NCBI GenBank assembly: GCA_017960705.1
Contig: JAGCYR010000053.1
Span: 1 to 18,414 of the forward strand
Reading direction: 5' to 3'
From: Clostridia bacterium
Lineage (GTDB): Bacteria; Bacillota; Clostridia; Oscillospirales; CAG-272
Length of the DNA stretch: 18,414 nucleotides
In this document: positions 6,303 to 14,191 of the stretch, one piece after another
Numbering within the stretch: the stretch's first letter is position 1
Layout of the letters: each line of letters begins with the position of its first letter
The notes under the pieces: generated by a model
Database searches by the model: none
What the model was told of the DNA's origin: nothing
The model's input: only the letters and a program-made list of their open reading frames with translations
Program-made: the position numbers and the translations under genes

Positions 6303-6935
6303 ATGTCCGACAATATCGTTATCACGATCGCCAGACAGTACGGAAGCGGCGGGCGCGAGATCGGCGAGAAAGTCGCCGAAGCGCTCGGGATCAAGCATTA
6401 CGACGAGAACCTCATCACCCTTGCGGCGCGCGAGGGCAACCTTGACGAGACCATCGCGAGCAAAGCCGACGAGAGCGCGGCGAACAGTCTGCTCTATACG
6501 CTTGCTTTGGGGTCCAACTTCTTCGGGTCGGCGATGAATTTCGGCTACAAGCCGCCGCTGAACGACAAGCTCTTTCTTCTGCAGTCCGACGTTATCCGCC
6601 GCGCGGCGGAGGAGGGCAGCTGCGTCATCATCGGGCGCTGCGCCGACTACGTTCTGCGCGAGCATCCGAAGCGGCTCTCGGTCTTCGTGTACGGGGATCT
6701 TGCCAACCGGAAACAGCGCGTGATGGAACGGCACGAGGGCATCACCGAGGCGCAGGCGATCGACCTCATCAACAAGACCGACAGACGGCGCTCGTCCTAC
6801 TACAATTTCTACACCGGGAACAAGTGGGGCAAGTACGACAACTACCACCTCGCCGTGAACAGCAGTCTGCTGGGGATCGACAAGACCGCGGAAATGATCG
6901 CGAACGCGGCGAAGCTGCTGATGGAGAAAGATTGA
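6303..6935 (+). CDS. Cytidylate kinase-like family protein
   Basis: 210-residue P-loop protein of the cytidylate-kinase-like family (the AAA_26-type group common in Firmicutes and distinct from the housekeeping Cmk). The N-terminus ITIARQYGSGGREIG (8-21) is this family's loop; the lysine of a classical GKG Walker A is replaced by Arg18. Other conserved blocks are IIGRCADYVL (109-118) and TDRRRSSYYNFYTG (159-172), the latter a lid-like Arg-rich segment. The substrate is not known for this family, so a nucleoside monophosphate kinase role is inference. AGGAG (6290-6294) is 8 nt before the ATG. It has its own promoter and terminator, so it appears monocistronic. Confidence 0.88.
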   Translation: MSDNIVITIARQYGSGGREIGEKVAEALGIKHYDENLITLAAREGNLDETIASKADESAANSLLYTLALGSNFFGSAMNFGYKPPLNDKLFLLQSDVIRRAAEEGSCVIIGRCADYVLREHPKRLSVFVYGDLANRKQRVMERHEGITEAQAIDLINKTDRRRSSYYNFYTGNKWGKYDNYHLAVNSSLLGIDKTAEMIANAAKLLMEKD

Positions 6936-6954
6936 CTTGATTTCAATATTCCTT

Positions 6955-6990
6955 GACCTTGCGGATCACACTCCGCAAGGTCTTTTTCTA
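6955..6990 (+). terminator. Terminator of the cytidylate-kinase-like gene
   Basis: GACCTTGCGGA (6955-6965) pairs perfectly with TCCGCAAGGTC (6972-6982) around a 6-nt loop, followed by TTTTTCTA. It lies 20 nt after the stop codon. Confidence 0.93.
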
Positions 6991-7016
6991 TCCGCCGGAG
7001 AGTTTTGGGGTCGCTG

Positions 7017-7031
7017 CCCCTCAAGGGGAAG
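7017..7031. repeat. Remnant of the CCCCTCAAGGGG foldback repeat
   Basis: CCCC-TCAA-GGGG followed by AAG matches the end hairpin of the element at 163-298 (compare 282-297). The flanks GTCGCTG and GACTATAAGG are weakly related or unrelated. A single end without its partner suggests a decayed copy. Confidence 0.5.
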
Positions 7032-7101
7032 ACTATAAGGGAGACGAAGGGGACAAGACGATAATTGTTTACAAAATAGTATGGTTTTTCCGTTTTCGAT
7101 G

Positions 7102-7110
7102 TGGTACAAT
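7102..7110 (+). promoter_or_regulatory. Probable extended -10 promoter of secA
   Basis: TGGTACAAT gives a TGn extended -10 with TACAAT at 7105-7110. The -35 at the right distance (7082-7087, TGGTTT) is poor. Transcription would start about 24 nt before the secA ATG. A TTTACA at 7068-7073 is too far upstream to pair with it. Confidence 0.5.
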
Positions 7111-7140
7111 AAAATGAAGAACTATGCGAAGGAGACCGAA

Positions 7141-9903
7141 ATGGGCTTATTCACGAAAATATTCGGCACGTACAGTGAACGACAGTTGAAGCGGAACGCG
7201 CCGACCGTCAGACAAATCGAGGATCTCGCCGACAAGTACAAGGCGATGACCGACGCGGAACTCCAGGCGGTCACGCCGGAGTTGAAGGCGCAGCTCGCTG
7301 CGGGAGAAACGCTCGACGATATCCTGCCCGACGCGTTCGCCTTGGTACGGGAAGCTGACGACCGGGTGCTCGGCAAACGCCCCTTCCACGTGCAACTCGA
7401 GGGCGGCATCCTGCTCCATCAGGGGCGGATCGCCGAGATGAAAACGGGTGAAGGCAAGACGCTGGTCGAGACCCTCCCCGCCTACCTCAACGCTCTGGCG
7501 GGCAACGGCGTGCATATCGTCACGGTGAACGAATACCTCGCCCGGGTCGGGTACGAGGAGATGGGGCGGGTCTACGCCTTCCTCGGTCTGTCGACCGGGC
7601 TGGTGGTGCACGATCAGTCGCCCGAGGACAAACGCGCCGCCTATAACGCCGATATCACCTACGGGACCAACAACGAGTTCGGTTTCGACTATCTGCGCGA
7701 CAATATGGTGATCTACAAGGAGCGGATGGTGCAGAGAGGTCACGCGTTCGCCATCGTCGACGAGGTGGACTCGATCCTGATCGACGAGGCGAGAACGCCG
7801 CTGATCATTTCGGGCGAGGGCGAGCAGTCGACCGACCTCTACCAGAGAGCGGACAAATTCGCCCGTTCCCTCTCCCGCTTCACGATCAAGGAGACCGACG
7901 ACAAGGTGGACTACGACGACGTGGCGGAGGACTACATCGTCGACGAGAAAGCCAAGAGCGCCGTCCTGACCCGCGCGGGCATCGCGAAAGCCGAGCGGTT
8001 CTTCAAAATCGAGAACCTCTCGGATCCCGAGAACTCTACCCTGCTCCATCACATCAACCAGGCGATCCGCGCGCACGGGATCATGAAGCGCGACGTCGAC
8101 TATATGCTCCACGACGGCGAGGTCATCATCGTCGATACCTTCACCGGACGGCTGATGCCCGGGCGCCGGTACAACAACGGTCTGCACCAGGCGATCGAGG
8201 CGAAAGAGAACGTCAGCATCCAGAAGGAGAGCCGCACGCTCGCGACCATCACCTTCCAGAACTATTTCCGGATGTATAAGAAGCTCTCGGGTATGACCGG
8301 TACGGCGCTGACCGAGCAGGAGGAATTCCGCGAGATCTACTCCCTCGACGTGGTGGAGGTCCCGACCAATATGCCCATGATCCGCAAGGATCATCACGAT
8401 TCGGTGTACCGGACCATCCGGGGCAAATATCACGCGATCGTCGAGCAGATCAAGGAATGTCACGAAAAGGGACAGCCGATCCTGATCGGTACGGTCTCGA
8501 TCGAGAAGTCCGAAGAACTCTCGGAGATCTTAAAAAAGAACGGGATCAAGCACGTCGTCCTGAACGCGCGGCATCACGCCCGCGAAGCCGAGATCATCGC
8601 GCAGGCGGGCAAAGAGGGCGCCGTCACCATCTCGACCAACATGGCGGGGCGCGGTACCGATATCCAGCTCGGGGGCAACGCCGAGTTCATGGCGAAGAGC
8701 GAGATGCGCCGTCTCGGATACGACGAGGAGGCGATCGCAGACGCCGTCAGTTACAGCGTGACCGACGATCCCGAACGGCTCGAGGGGCGCCGCGTGTTCC
8801 GCGAGCTTGAAAACAAGTACAAAGAAGAGATCCGCCCCGAAGCCGAGCGGGTCAAGGCGGTCGGCGGGCTCTTCGTCCTCGGCACCGAGCGGCACGAGAG
8901 CCGCCGGATTGACAACCAGCTCCGCGGTCGAAGCGGCCGTCAGGGTGACCCCGGCGAATCACGCTTCTTCCTCTCGCTCGAAGACGATCTGATGCGCCTG
9001 TTCGGGACCGACCGGGTCGCGGGCCTCGTCGCGCGGCTGGGTCTTGACGAATACACGCCCATCAATTCCGGGATCCTCTCGGGGTCGATCGAGAACGCGC
9101 AGAAGCGCATCGAGGCGCAGAACTTCGCCCGCCGGAAGAACGTCCTTGAATACGACGACGTGATGAACCAGCAGCGCAAGCTGATCTACGAGCAGAGGCG
9201 CGAGGTGCTGGACGGCAAGGATCTGCACGAAACGATGGAGAATATGATCGTCGGGTCGATTCAGTCGAACGTGGCGAAGTACACCCCGGGAGAGGATCCC
9301 GCGGCGTGGGACCTCGCCGGGCTCAATTCCGAGTACCTCGGATTCCTGCTCCCGCCGAACGCGCTCCGCTTCCCCGACGGCAAGATCCCCTCTCGCGACG
9401 AGCTGACCGAAAAACTCACCGAACTCGCACTGAAGATCTACGCCTCCAAAGAGGGGCTGTTCGGCGCCGAGATGCTGCGCGAGGTCGAGCGGGTCATCCT
9501 GCTCCGCAACGTCGACGCCCGCTGGATGGAACACATCGACGCGATGGACGACCTGAAGGACACCGTCGGGCTCAACTCCTACGCGCAGAGAAGCCCGATC
9601 AGCGAATACCGGATCGCGGGCGCGGACCTCTTCGACGATATGGTCGAGGATATCCGGACAGGAACCGTCAGAATGCTGCTCTCCGCCGTCCCGACCGAAG
9701 CCGCGACCAAGCGCGTGCAGGTCGCGAACCCGACAGTCGCGGGCTTTGCGGGACCGAGCGGAAAACCGACCGTAAGACGCGCGGGCGAGACCGTTCGCCG
9801 CACCGACAAGAAGGTGGGTCCCAACGACAAATGCCCCTGCGGAAGCGGGCTGAAATACAAGAACTGCTGCGGACTCCGCGGCGGCGCCGACTCGAAGGGA
9901 TAA
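7141..9903 (+). CDS. secA: Preprotein translocase ATPase SecA
   Basis: Motor ATPase that pushes unfolded secretory proteins through SecYEG. It works at the inner face of the membrane. The 920 residues are full length. Walker A is MKTGEGKT (100-107), the DEAD-type Walker B is DEVD (207-210) followed by SILIDEARTPLIISG, then the PTNMPMIRKD linker, GTVSIEKSEEL, TNMAGRGTDIQLGGN and the motif VI region NQLRGRSGRQGDPGESRFF. The C-terminus has the zinc-binding SEC-C motif (Cys898, Cys900, Cys909, Cys910). The start at 7141 is chosen for the MGLFTKIFG family N-terminus and AAGGAG (7129-7134) 6 nt upstream; an in-frame ATG at 7081 precedes the -10 box. The next gene starts 4 nt after the stop, so secA heads an operon with two membrane proteins. 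It is a housekeeping SecA, not the smaller SecA2 type. Confidence 0.98.
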   Translation: MGLFTKIFGTYSERQLKRNAPTVRQIEDLADKYKAMTDAELQAVTPELKAQLAAGETLDDILPDAFALVREADDRVLGKRPFHVQLEGGILLHQGRIAEMKTGEGKTLVETLPAYLNALAGNGVHIVTVNEYLARVGYEEMGRVYAFLGLSTGLVVHDQSPEDKRAAYNADITYGTNNEFGFDYLRDNMVIYKERMVQRGHAFAIVDEVDSILIDEARTPLIISGEGEQSTDLYQRADKFARSLSRFTIKETDDKVDYDDVAEDYIVDEKAKSAVLTRAGIAKAERFFKIENLSDPENSTLLHHINQAIRAHGIMKRDVDYMLHDGEVIIVDTFTGRLMPGRRYNNGLHQAIEAKENVSIQKESRTLATITFQNYFRMYKKLSGMTGTALTEQEEFREIYSLDVVEVPTNMPMIRKDHHDSVYRTIRGKYHAIVEQIKECHEKGQPILIGTVSIEKSEELSEILKKNGIKHVVLNARHHAREAEIIAQAGKEGAVTISTNMAGRGTDIQLGGNAEFMAKSEMRRLGYDEEAIADAVSYSVTDDPERLEGRRVFRELENKYKEEIRPEAERVKAVGGLFVLGTERHESRRIDNQLRGRSGRQGDPGESRFFLSLEDDLMRLFGTDRVAGLVARLGLDEYTPINSGILSGSIENAQKRIEAQNFARRKNVLEYDDVMNQQRKLIYEQRREVLDGKDLHETMENMIVGSIQSNVAKYTPGEDPAAWDLAGLNSEYLGFLLPPNALRFPDGKIPSRDELTEKLTELALKIYASKEGLFGAEMLREVERVILLRNVDARWMEHIDAMDDLKDTVGLNSYAQRSPISEYRIAGADLFDDMVEDIRTGTVRMLLSAVPTEAATKRVQVANPTVAGFAGPSGKPTVRRAGETVRRTDKKVGPNDKCPCGSGLKYKNCCGLRGGADSKG

Positions 9904-9907
9904 GCGT

Positions 9908-10525
9908 ATGGGATTCGGCATCCTTCTCGTCGGCTACGCATTCTACCTGAATACGATCCTGCCGGTCTACACCATCCCGGTATCCGCTATCGTGATGGCG
10001 TTCGGGCTTGCGAAATTAAAGATCTGGAACAGCGGGTTCCGCGGCGCGTGGCGGGTGAATTTCGCCGTGGCGCTTTGGGGGCTTTTCGCCGCGGGGCTCG
10101 CCGTCGCGATCGTCTGCGGAGCTTCTGTCCCCGAGACCCTCACCGCCGTCGTGACCGCGGTGCTGTGCCTCTTGGTCATGCTCTTTCACTTCTATCTCGG
10201 GTCCGGGATGGTGTCGCTGACGCAGGAGGTGGGGCTGCCCTATCTCAAGGGGCGGGTGTTCTTCTTCCGGACGGTCACCTGCATCTACTGGCTACTCTAC
10301 GCGTTTCTGAACCTCGACCTCGGGGAGAAACTCGATCCGATCCTCGCGCGGCTCCTGCTCCCGATGGCGGTGGTCGGATTCGTCGCGGCTCTGATCGGGA
10401 TCGCCGTCCTCTTCTCCTGCTACACCGATATCGGGATGCCGGACGAGAAGGACGCCCCCGAGAAAAAGGGATTTTTCAGCCGTATGAAAGAAAAAAAGGA
10501 AGAGGAGGAACGGAAAGATGACTGA
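9908..10525 (+). CDS. Polytopic membrane protein of unknown function
   Basis: 205 residues with about five or six hydrophobic segments (roughly 3-37, 50-72, 77-97, 118-137, 148-172), then a charged cytoplasmic-looking tail (about 176-205) rich in Lys and Glu. I do not recognise the family. It starts 4 nt after the secA stop (AAGGGA 7 nt upstream, inside the secA end) and its last 8 bases overlap the next gene, so translation of the three is probably coupled. A link to protein export is suggested only by position; nothing in the sequence resembles SecDF, SecG or YajC. Confidence 0.82.
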   Translation: MGFGILLVGYAFYLNTILPVYTIPVSAIVMAFGLAKLKIWNSGFRGAWRVNFAVALWGLFAAGLAVAIVCGASVPETLTAVVTAVLCLLVMLFHFYLGSGMVSLTQEVGLPYLKGRVFFFRTVTCIYWLLYAFLNLDLGEKLDPILARLLLPMAVVGFVAALIGIAVLFSCYTDIGMPDEKDAPEKKGFFSRMKEKKEEEERKDD

Positions 10526-11966
10526 CGTTTCGGCACGCACTTTCTACCGGCGGCAGAACAAGCTGCCCGTCAAGCGGATGCTGGTCGGACTGTTTCTTCT
10601 GTTCTCCCCGTCGATCAACCTCTTCGATCTGCTCCCCGACTTCATCGGCTGCGCCCTGATCCTCTCGGCGCTCTTCGACGCGGCGGAGGTGCTTCCCTAT
10701 TTCGGGGATCTCCGGGACAAACTCAAGACCTATTTCTGGGTCTCACTCTCGCGCTACCCGGCTCTGTTCGCGATGATGTCGATCTACGCGGGCGACTCGT
10801 CCCAGCGATCGATCGTCGCGGTCTTCGCCGTCGGGTACGCGATCGTCGACCTGATCTGCCTGCTCCCCGCGATGGGGTATTTCTGGGAGGCGTTCTTCTA
10901 CTTCGGCGAGCGCTTCGACTGCCCGGAGGCGATCGCCCCGGTCGGCAAGATCAAGCCCGAAACGCTCCAACGGCTGACGGTGATCTTCTTCATCGTGCGG
11001 GAAGCCGGCTCGTGTCTTCCCGAATTCGCCCTGGTCCCGGTCAATCCCGGCGACCTCTCTTCCCCGACCGTCTCGTTCTGGCTCTCGCTCTACCCGAAAC
11101 TCGCCGTCTTCTCGGCGCTCCTCGTATGGGCGTTCGGGATCTGGCTCTTCGTTATCTTCTGCCGCTATTTCTCGCGGCTGTCGAGCGTCGGCAACGCCGA
11201 CCGGCTGATCTCCGAGCGGTACGAGATCGACCGGGAACGGATCAACGGTCTGCACACCTTCGAGGGACTCAAGATCTTCTTTCTTCTGATCGCGGTCACG
11301 GTCGCGCTCGGGATCGACGTCATTTTCGACCGGGCGAACGTCCTGCCCGACCTGTTCTCCGCCGTCCTTCTGATCGTTTCGCTCCTGTTCCTCCGCCGCC
11401 GCTTCAACGGCGTGTTCGTCGGTCCCTGCGTGATCACTGCCGGCGTCTACGCCGCGATCTCGACCGTCACGACGGTACTGACGGGAATCTTCTACGACCG
11501 ATACAAGATCGACGATCTTGCGGACGGGGTCCCCGGCGCCGTGAAGCTCTACCGGTGGGTCACGGTCTCGGGCGGGGTCGAGGCGCTGCTTGCGATCGCG
11601 GTCTCGATCCTTCTGTTCGTCATCCTCGCCCGGCTGATCCCGCTCTCGATCGCGGCGCGCGGAAACGGGCTTCCCCGCCAAACCAAAGAGATCGAGGGGA
11701 GCTTCAAAGCCGAAAACGCCTTCTTCCTCGCGGTCTCGATACTCGGCGCCATGGCGACCTTCGTCGGGATCATTCTGGAACGGATCACCCGGTCGGTCGA
11801 GGTCCTGCGCGACCCCGAAAGCGGGCTGACCACCCCGGTCCTGGTCTCGAACGTCGATTGGTTCTGGATGGTCCCGCTCGTCCTCTCGATCGTGCGGCTG
11901 ATCATCATCCTGCACATGACGGGACGGCTTCGCGACGAAGCGAGAGAAAAGTATATCGGTTTTTAA
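10518..11966 (+). CDS. Large polytopic membrane protein with repeated LPD motifs, unknown function
   Basis: 482 residues with about ten hydrophobic segments. The N-terminal segment reads LFLLFSPSINLFDLLPDFIG (25-44), and a similar helix-LPD-helix pattern returns at FDRANVLPDLFSAVLL (270-285), with LPEFAL at 167-172. This suggests an internal duplication. Short membrane proteins with a NLFDLLPDFIGY-like segment are common in Clostridia, as far as I recall, with no assigned function. AGGAGG (10503-10508) is 9 nt upstream and the start overlaps the previous gene by 8 nt. The gene ends at the shared terminator. It is not a transporter family I can name. Confidence 0.82.
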   Translation: MTDVSARTFYRRQNKLPVKRMLVGLFLLFSPSINLFDLLPDFIGCALILSALFDAAEVLPYFGDLRDKLKTYFWVSLSRYPALFAMMSIYAGDSSQRSIVAVFAVGYAIVDLICLLPAMGYFWEAFFYFGERFDCPEAIAPVGKIKPETLQRLTVIFFIVREAGSCLPEFALVPVNPGDLSSPTVSFWLSLYPKLAVFSALLVWAFGIWLFVIFCRYFSRLSSVGNADRLISERYEIDRERINGLHTFEGLKIFFLLIAVTVALGIDVIFDRANVLPDLFSAVLLIVSLLFLRRRFNGVFVGPCVITAGVYAAISTVTTVLTGIFYDRYKIDDLADGVPGAVKLYRWVTVSGGVEALLAIAVSILLFVILARLIPLSIAARGNGLPRQTKEIEGSFKAENAFFLAVSILGAMATFVGIILERITRSVEVLRDPESGLTTPVLVSNVDWFWMVPLVLSIVRLIIILHMTGRLRDEAREKYIGF

Positions 11967-11973
11967 TGATACG

Positions 11974-12008
11974 AAAACACCCGCGCCGGAAACGGCGCGG
12001 ATGTTTTT
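11974..12008. terminator. Shared terminator between convergent operons
   Basis: CCGCGCCG-GAAA-CGGCGCGG (11981-12000) extends through a C/A mismatch into A-rich/T-rich arms (11974-11979 and 12002-12007), ending in TTTTT on the plus strand and TTTTCGT on the minus strand. The TAA stop of the minus-strand metallopeptidase gene lies in its T-run. Confidence 0.88.
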
Positions 12009-12759
12009 ATTCGTTTTTGGGAGGATCGTTTTCGGGGGGATCCGCCCACGCGCCGTAGGAGAGCCGGCGCATCCGGTTCAGTTCCGCCGCGACGGCGCGG
12101 TTCTCGGGCATAAAGCGGTCGAGCGCCGCGTGGAACCCGCTGCCGTGGTCGGGATAGCGCAGGTGGAGCAGTTCGTGGAGCAGGACGTAGGAGAGACACT
12201 CGGGGGGATACTCCGCGAGCGAGAGCGAGAGATGCACCGTCCCCTCCCTGTGGTAGCAGGTGCCCCAGCGGCGCGCCATCTTCCGGACGGTGATCGACGT
12301 GGGGGAGAGCCCGGTCATGGCGGTAATGAACGGCAGCAGCTTCTCGGTCTCGGTCTGCACTTCTTTTCTGTAAAACGCCTCGAGTACCGCCGCGCGTTTT
12401 TTCGGATCGTCCGCTCTTGCGGAGAGGATCCTCCCCTCCAAAGTGAGCAAAACCCCCGGTGCTCCGACCCGCGGGAGGATAGGCACCCGCCGTCCCCAGA
12501 GAAGGGCGTACTCCCCCTCCCCGTAGGTCCGTTCCTTTCCGGGATCGGCGGAGAAGCTCGCGATCTTGCTTTCAAGCCACGCCCGTTTCCCCGAAACGAT
12601 CCGCTCGATCTCGGTGATACTCACACCGTAGGGAGCGGTCACGCGCACCTCCCCGTAGGGGGGAAGAACGGCGATGGTGACGCGGCGCACTTTTTTTCTG
12701 ACAAGCAGGACGGTAAAACCGGCGAGCGTGACTGTTTCGCCCGCGCTCACGTTTTTCAT
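12007..12759 (-). CDS. YgjP/DUF45-type zinc metallopeptidase-like protein
   Basis: A 250-residue protein of the YgjP-like (WLM/DUF45) metallopeptidase group. The signature region is RRWGTCYHREGTVHLSLSL (163-181), followed by HELLH (195-199), His and Glu of an HExxH zinc site, and DHGSGFH (204-210), where His205 is the likely third ligand. The N-terminal ~100 residues, with VRRVTIAVLPPYGEVRVTAP, form the beta-rich domain usual in this family. No signal peptide, so probably cytoplasmic. Substrates of the family are unknown. The ATG at 12759 has AAAGG 11 nt upstream; the GTG three codons earlier is too close to that site. Last gene of a three-gene minus-strand group, but separated from its neighbour by a large palindrome. 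Confidence 0.87.
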   Translation of the reverse strand: MKNVSAGETVTLAGFTVLLVRKKVRRVTIAVLPPYGEVRVTAPYGVSITEIERIVSGKRAWLESKIASFSADPGKERTYGEGEYALLWGRRVPILPRVGAPGVLLTLEGRILSARADDPKKRAAVLEAFYRKEVQTETEKLLPFITAMTGLSPTSITVRKMARRWGTCYHREGTVHLSLSLAEYPPECLSYVLLHELLHLRYPDHGSGFHAALDRFMPENRAVAAELNRMRRLSYGAWADPPENDPPKNE

Positions 12760-12784
12760 CCCGTTCACATCCTTTCCGAGAAGA

Positions 12785-12814
12785 CCGCCGCCTTCCCACG
12801 TGGGAAGGCGGCGG
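12785..12814 (-). terminator. 30-bp perfect palindrome, possible attenuating terminator
   Basis: The 15-base arm at 12785-12799 (CCGCCGCCTTCCCAC) is mirrored exactly by 12800-12814 with no loop. On the minus strand it is followed by TCTTCTC, only a weak U-tract, so it may terminate part of the transcripts from the two upstream membrane genes or stabilise their 3' end. It sits 15 nt past the stop of the gene at 12830-13399 and ends 25 nt before the next start. Confidence 0.6.
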
Positions 12815-12829
12815 AAGAAAACGCGTGAG

Positions 12830-13399
12830 TCAGACGGGCTGGGGGTCGGCGACGGGGGTCCCCTCGTCGCATACTTCCGCTCCCTCGACCTCGAGGTTAA
12901 GATAGGTCAGCGCCTCGCGGAGCACGGTCAGAAACGACTTGTCCACTTCCAGCGTAACCGAGACGCACTCGCCGTCGTCGAGGATGAAGTAGAGGGTCTG
13001 CCAGACCGAGGGCGACATACTGACGAGGAAGTTCATCCGCACGTCCACCCTTAGCTCCCGCGGTCCGTTTTCGCCGCGCCGGAATTCTCTTATTTCGGAG
13101 AGATCGGAAAGCTCGCGCTGGCAGACCGTCGTGGTCTGATTCCCGCGGCGCTGGTTGACGATCAGCGTCGGAACGCCGTTCATCAGCGTCACGGTGTAGG
13201 TGTAGTGCAGAAAGAAGAAACGCGAGTAGAGCCAGATGTCCGCGACGGCGAACAGAAAGAAAGCGATCTGTCCGACGAGCGGACGCCACCAGCCGAAAAC
13301 GCAGTACAGGACCGAAACGACAAGCCCGAGGGTCAAAAACGAGAGCCACCAGACGGGGCGGTCATTCTGCCGTTTCGGAGTGTAGGAAAAAGTTCGCAT
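12830..13399 (-). CDS. Two-helix membrane protein with a PH-like cytoplasmic domain (tentative)
   Basis: 189 residues. Two hydrophobic segments (about 17-37 and 41-62) form a hairpin in the membrane, followed by about 125 soluble residues. The segment YTYTVTLMNGVPTLIVNQRRGNQ...VCQRELSDL (split here) alternates like the beta strands of small bacterial PH-like (bPH-type) domains; this is my inference from pattern, not a confirmed match. GAGG lies 7 nt before the ATG. It starts 14 nt after the end of the gene at 13414-14058, so both are one operon. Function unknown. Confidence 0.78.
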   Translation of the reverse strand: MRTFSYTPKRQNDRPVWWLSFLTLGLVVSVLYCVFGWWRPLVGQIAFFLFAVADIWLYSRFFFLHYTYTVTLMNGVPTLIVNQRRGNQTTTVCQRELSDLSEIREFRRGENGPRELRVDVRMNFLVSMSPSVWQTLYFILDDGECVSVTLEVDKSFLTVLREALTYLNLEVEGAEVCDEGTPVADPQPV

Positions 13400-13413
13400 A
13401 ATCCATCCTCAAT

Positions 13414-14058
13414 TCAGTCGTTCGCTTGGTTCGCACCCGAGAGATCGATCACGGGGACCGAAGCGTAGGGTTCGGCGGCGTCGGGGTCGGAGACGAGATA
13501 CACGTCTGCGCGTATCCAGGATACTCCGGCGAAATCGACCCCGTCAAAACAATATTTGACGGCGCGGTACCAAAGGACGGTCCGCCCGATCTGTTCGGTT
13601 TTTTGGTAGCGGTTGCCGAGATCGTCGTACAGACTCACGACGAAATAGCTTTCGTCGGGTTTCTGTCCGACGTCCTCCCCCAGCGTCTCACTGAGCCGCG
13701 CCATGGTGTCCCGGCTGAGCCGCAGGGTGAACTGCACGGCGCCCGCCGAGCGTTCGACAACGAGGTTGTCCGCGATGAAGCTGGCGCGCACGTTGTCGTC
13801 GTAGGGGACGCGGATCTTCATTTTCTCGGGGGAGAGATCGTGCGTTTCGGCGTATTCGGTCAGACTCGGGGTCATACGGAACGCGCGGAGCTCGCGGGGA
13901 TAGTATTCCGCGACGAGCAGCCGGAAAACCAGAAATCCCGAGAAAAGAAACAACGCGATCGTAACGAGAATCTTCAAGATCCTGAGAACGGGCCGTTTCC
14001 GCCCGGCGTGGTCGTCGTCGATCTCGTTGTAGTCGCCGTACCGTTCGTAATCCGCCAT
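13414..14058 (-). CDS. Single-pass membrane protein of unknown function
   Basis: 214 residues. A Tyr/Asp-rich cytoplasmic N-terminus (MADYERYGDYNEIDDD) and a basic patch (GRKRP) precede one transmembrane helix (about 26-50). The remaining ~160 residues would be outside the cell and show alternating hydrophobic/polar strands, including KIRVPYDDNVRASFIADNL and ESYFVVSLYDDLGNRY. I recognise no family. The ATG at 14058 has GGGAGG (14064-14069) 5 nt upstream; an in-frame GTG at 14073 overlaps that site and is less likely. First gene of the minus-strand group, with a consensus promoter. Confidence 0.8.
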   Translation of the reverse strand: MADYERYGDYNEIDDDHAGRKRPVLRILKILVTIALFLFSGFLVFRLLVAEYYPRELRAFRMTPSLTEYAETHDLSPEKMKIRVPYDDNVRASFIADNLVVERSAGAVQFTLRLSRDTMARLSETLGEDVGQKPDESYFVVSLYDDLGNRYQKTEQIGRTVLWYRAVKYCFDGVDFAGVSWIRADVYLVSDPDAAEPYASVPVIDLSGANQAND

Positions 14059-14083
14059 AGCAACCTCCCGCACAATCGGGTCT

Positions 14084-14112
14084 ATTATACTATATTGTTA
14101 ACGATTTGTCAA
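14084..14112 (-). promoter_or_regulatory. Consensus promoter of the 14058-12007 gene group
   Basis: Minus strand: TTGACA (14112-14107), 17-bp spacer, TATAAT (14089-14084). The spacer contains GTTAAC. Transcription would start near 14077, giving a leader of under 20 nt. The spacer region 14113-14191 towards the next gene has GC-rich partial palindromes before ATTTTTGC, but no clean terminator. Confidence 0.9.
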
Positions 14113-14191
14113 CAATTCTTGCAAAAATACCCCGGACCCCCGCGCGTGACGAAGCGAAGCGGGACCCCGCCGGTTTTCGTGGGGCGCTTCC

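Noticed and set aside
7081..7140. Upstream ATG start for secA at 7081
   Set aside because: It precedes the extended -10 box; SecA proteins start at the MGLFTKIFG-like sequence, which has a good AAGGAG site.
14113..14191. Clean rho-independent terminator after the sulfatase-like gene
   Set aside because: GC-rich stretches and an ATTTTTGC run are present, but I could not draw one long perfect stem next to the T-run, so no terminator is listed.
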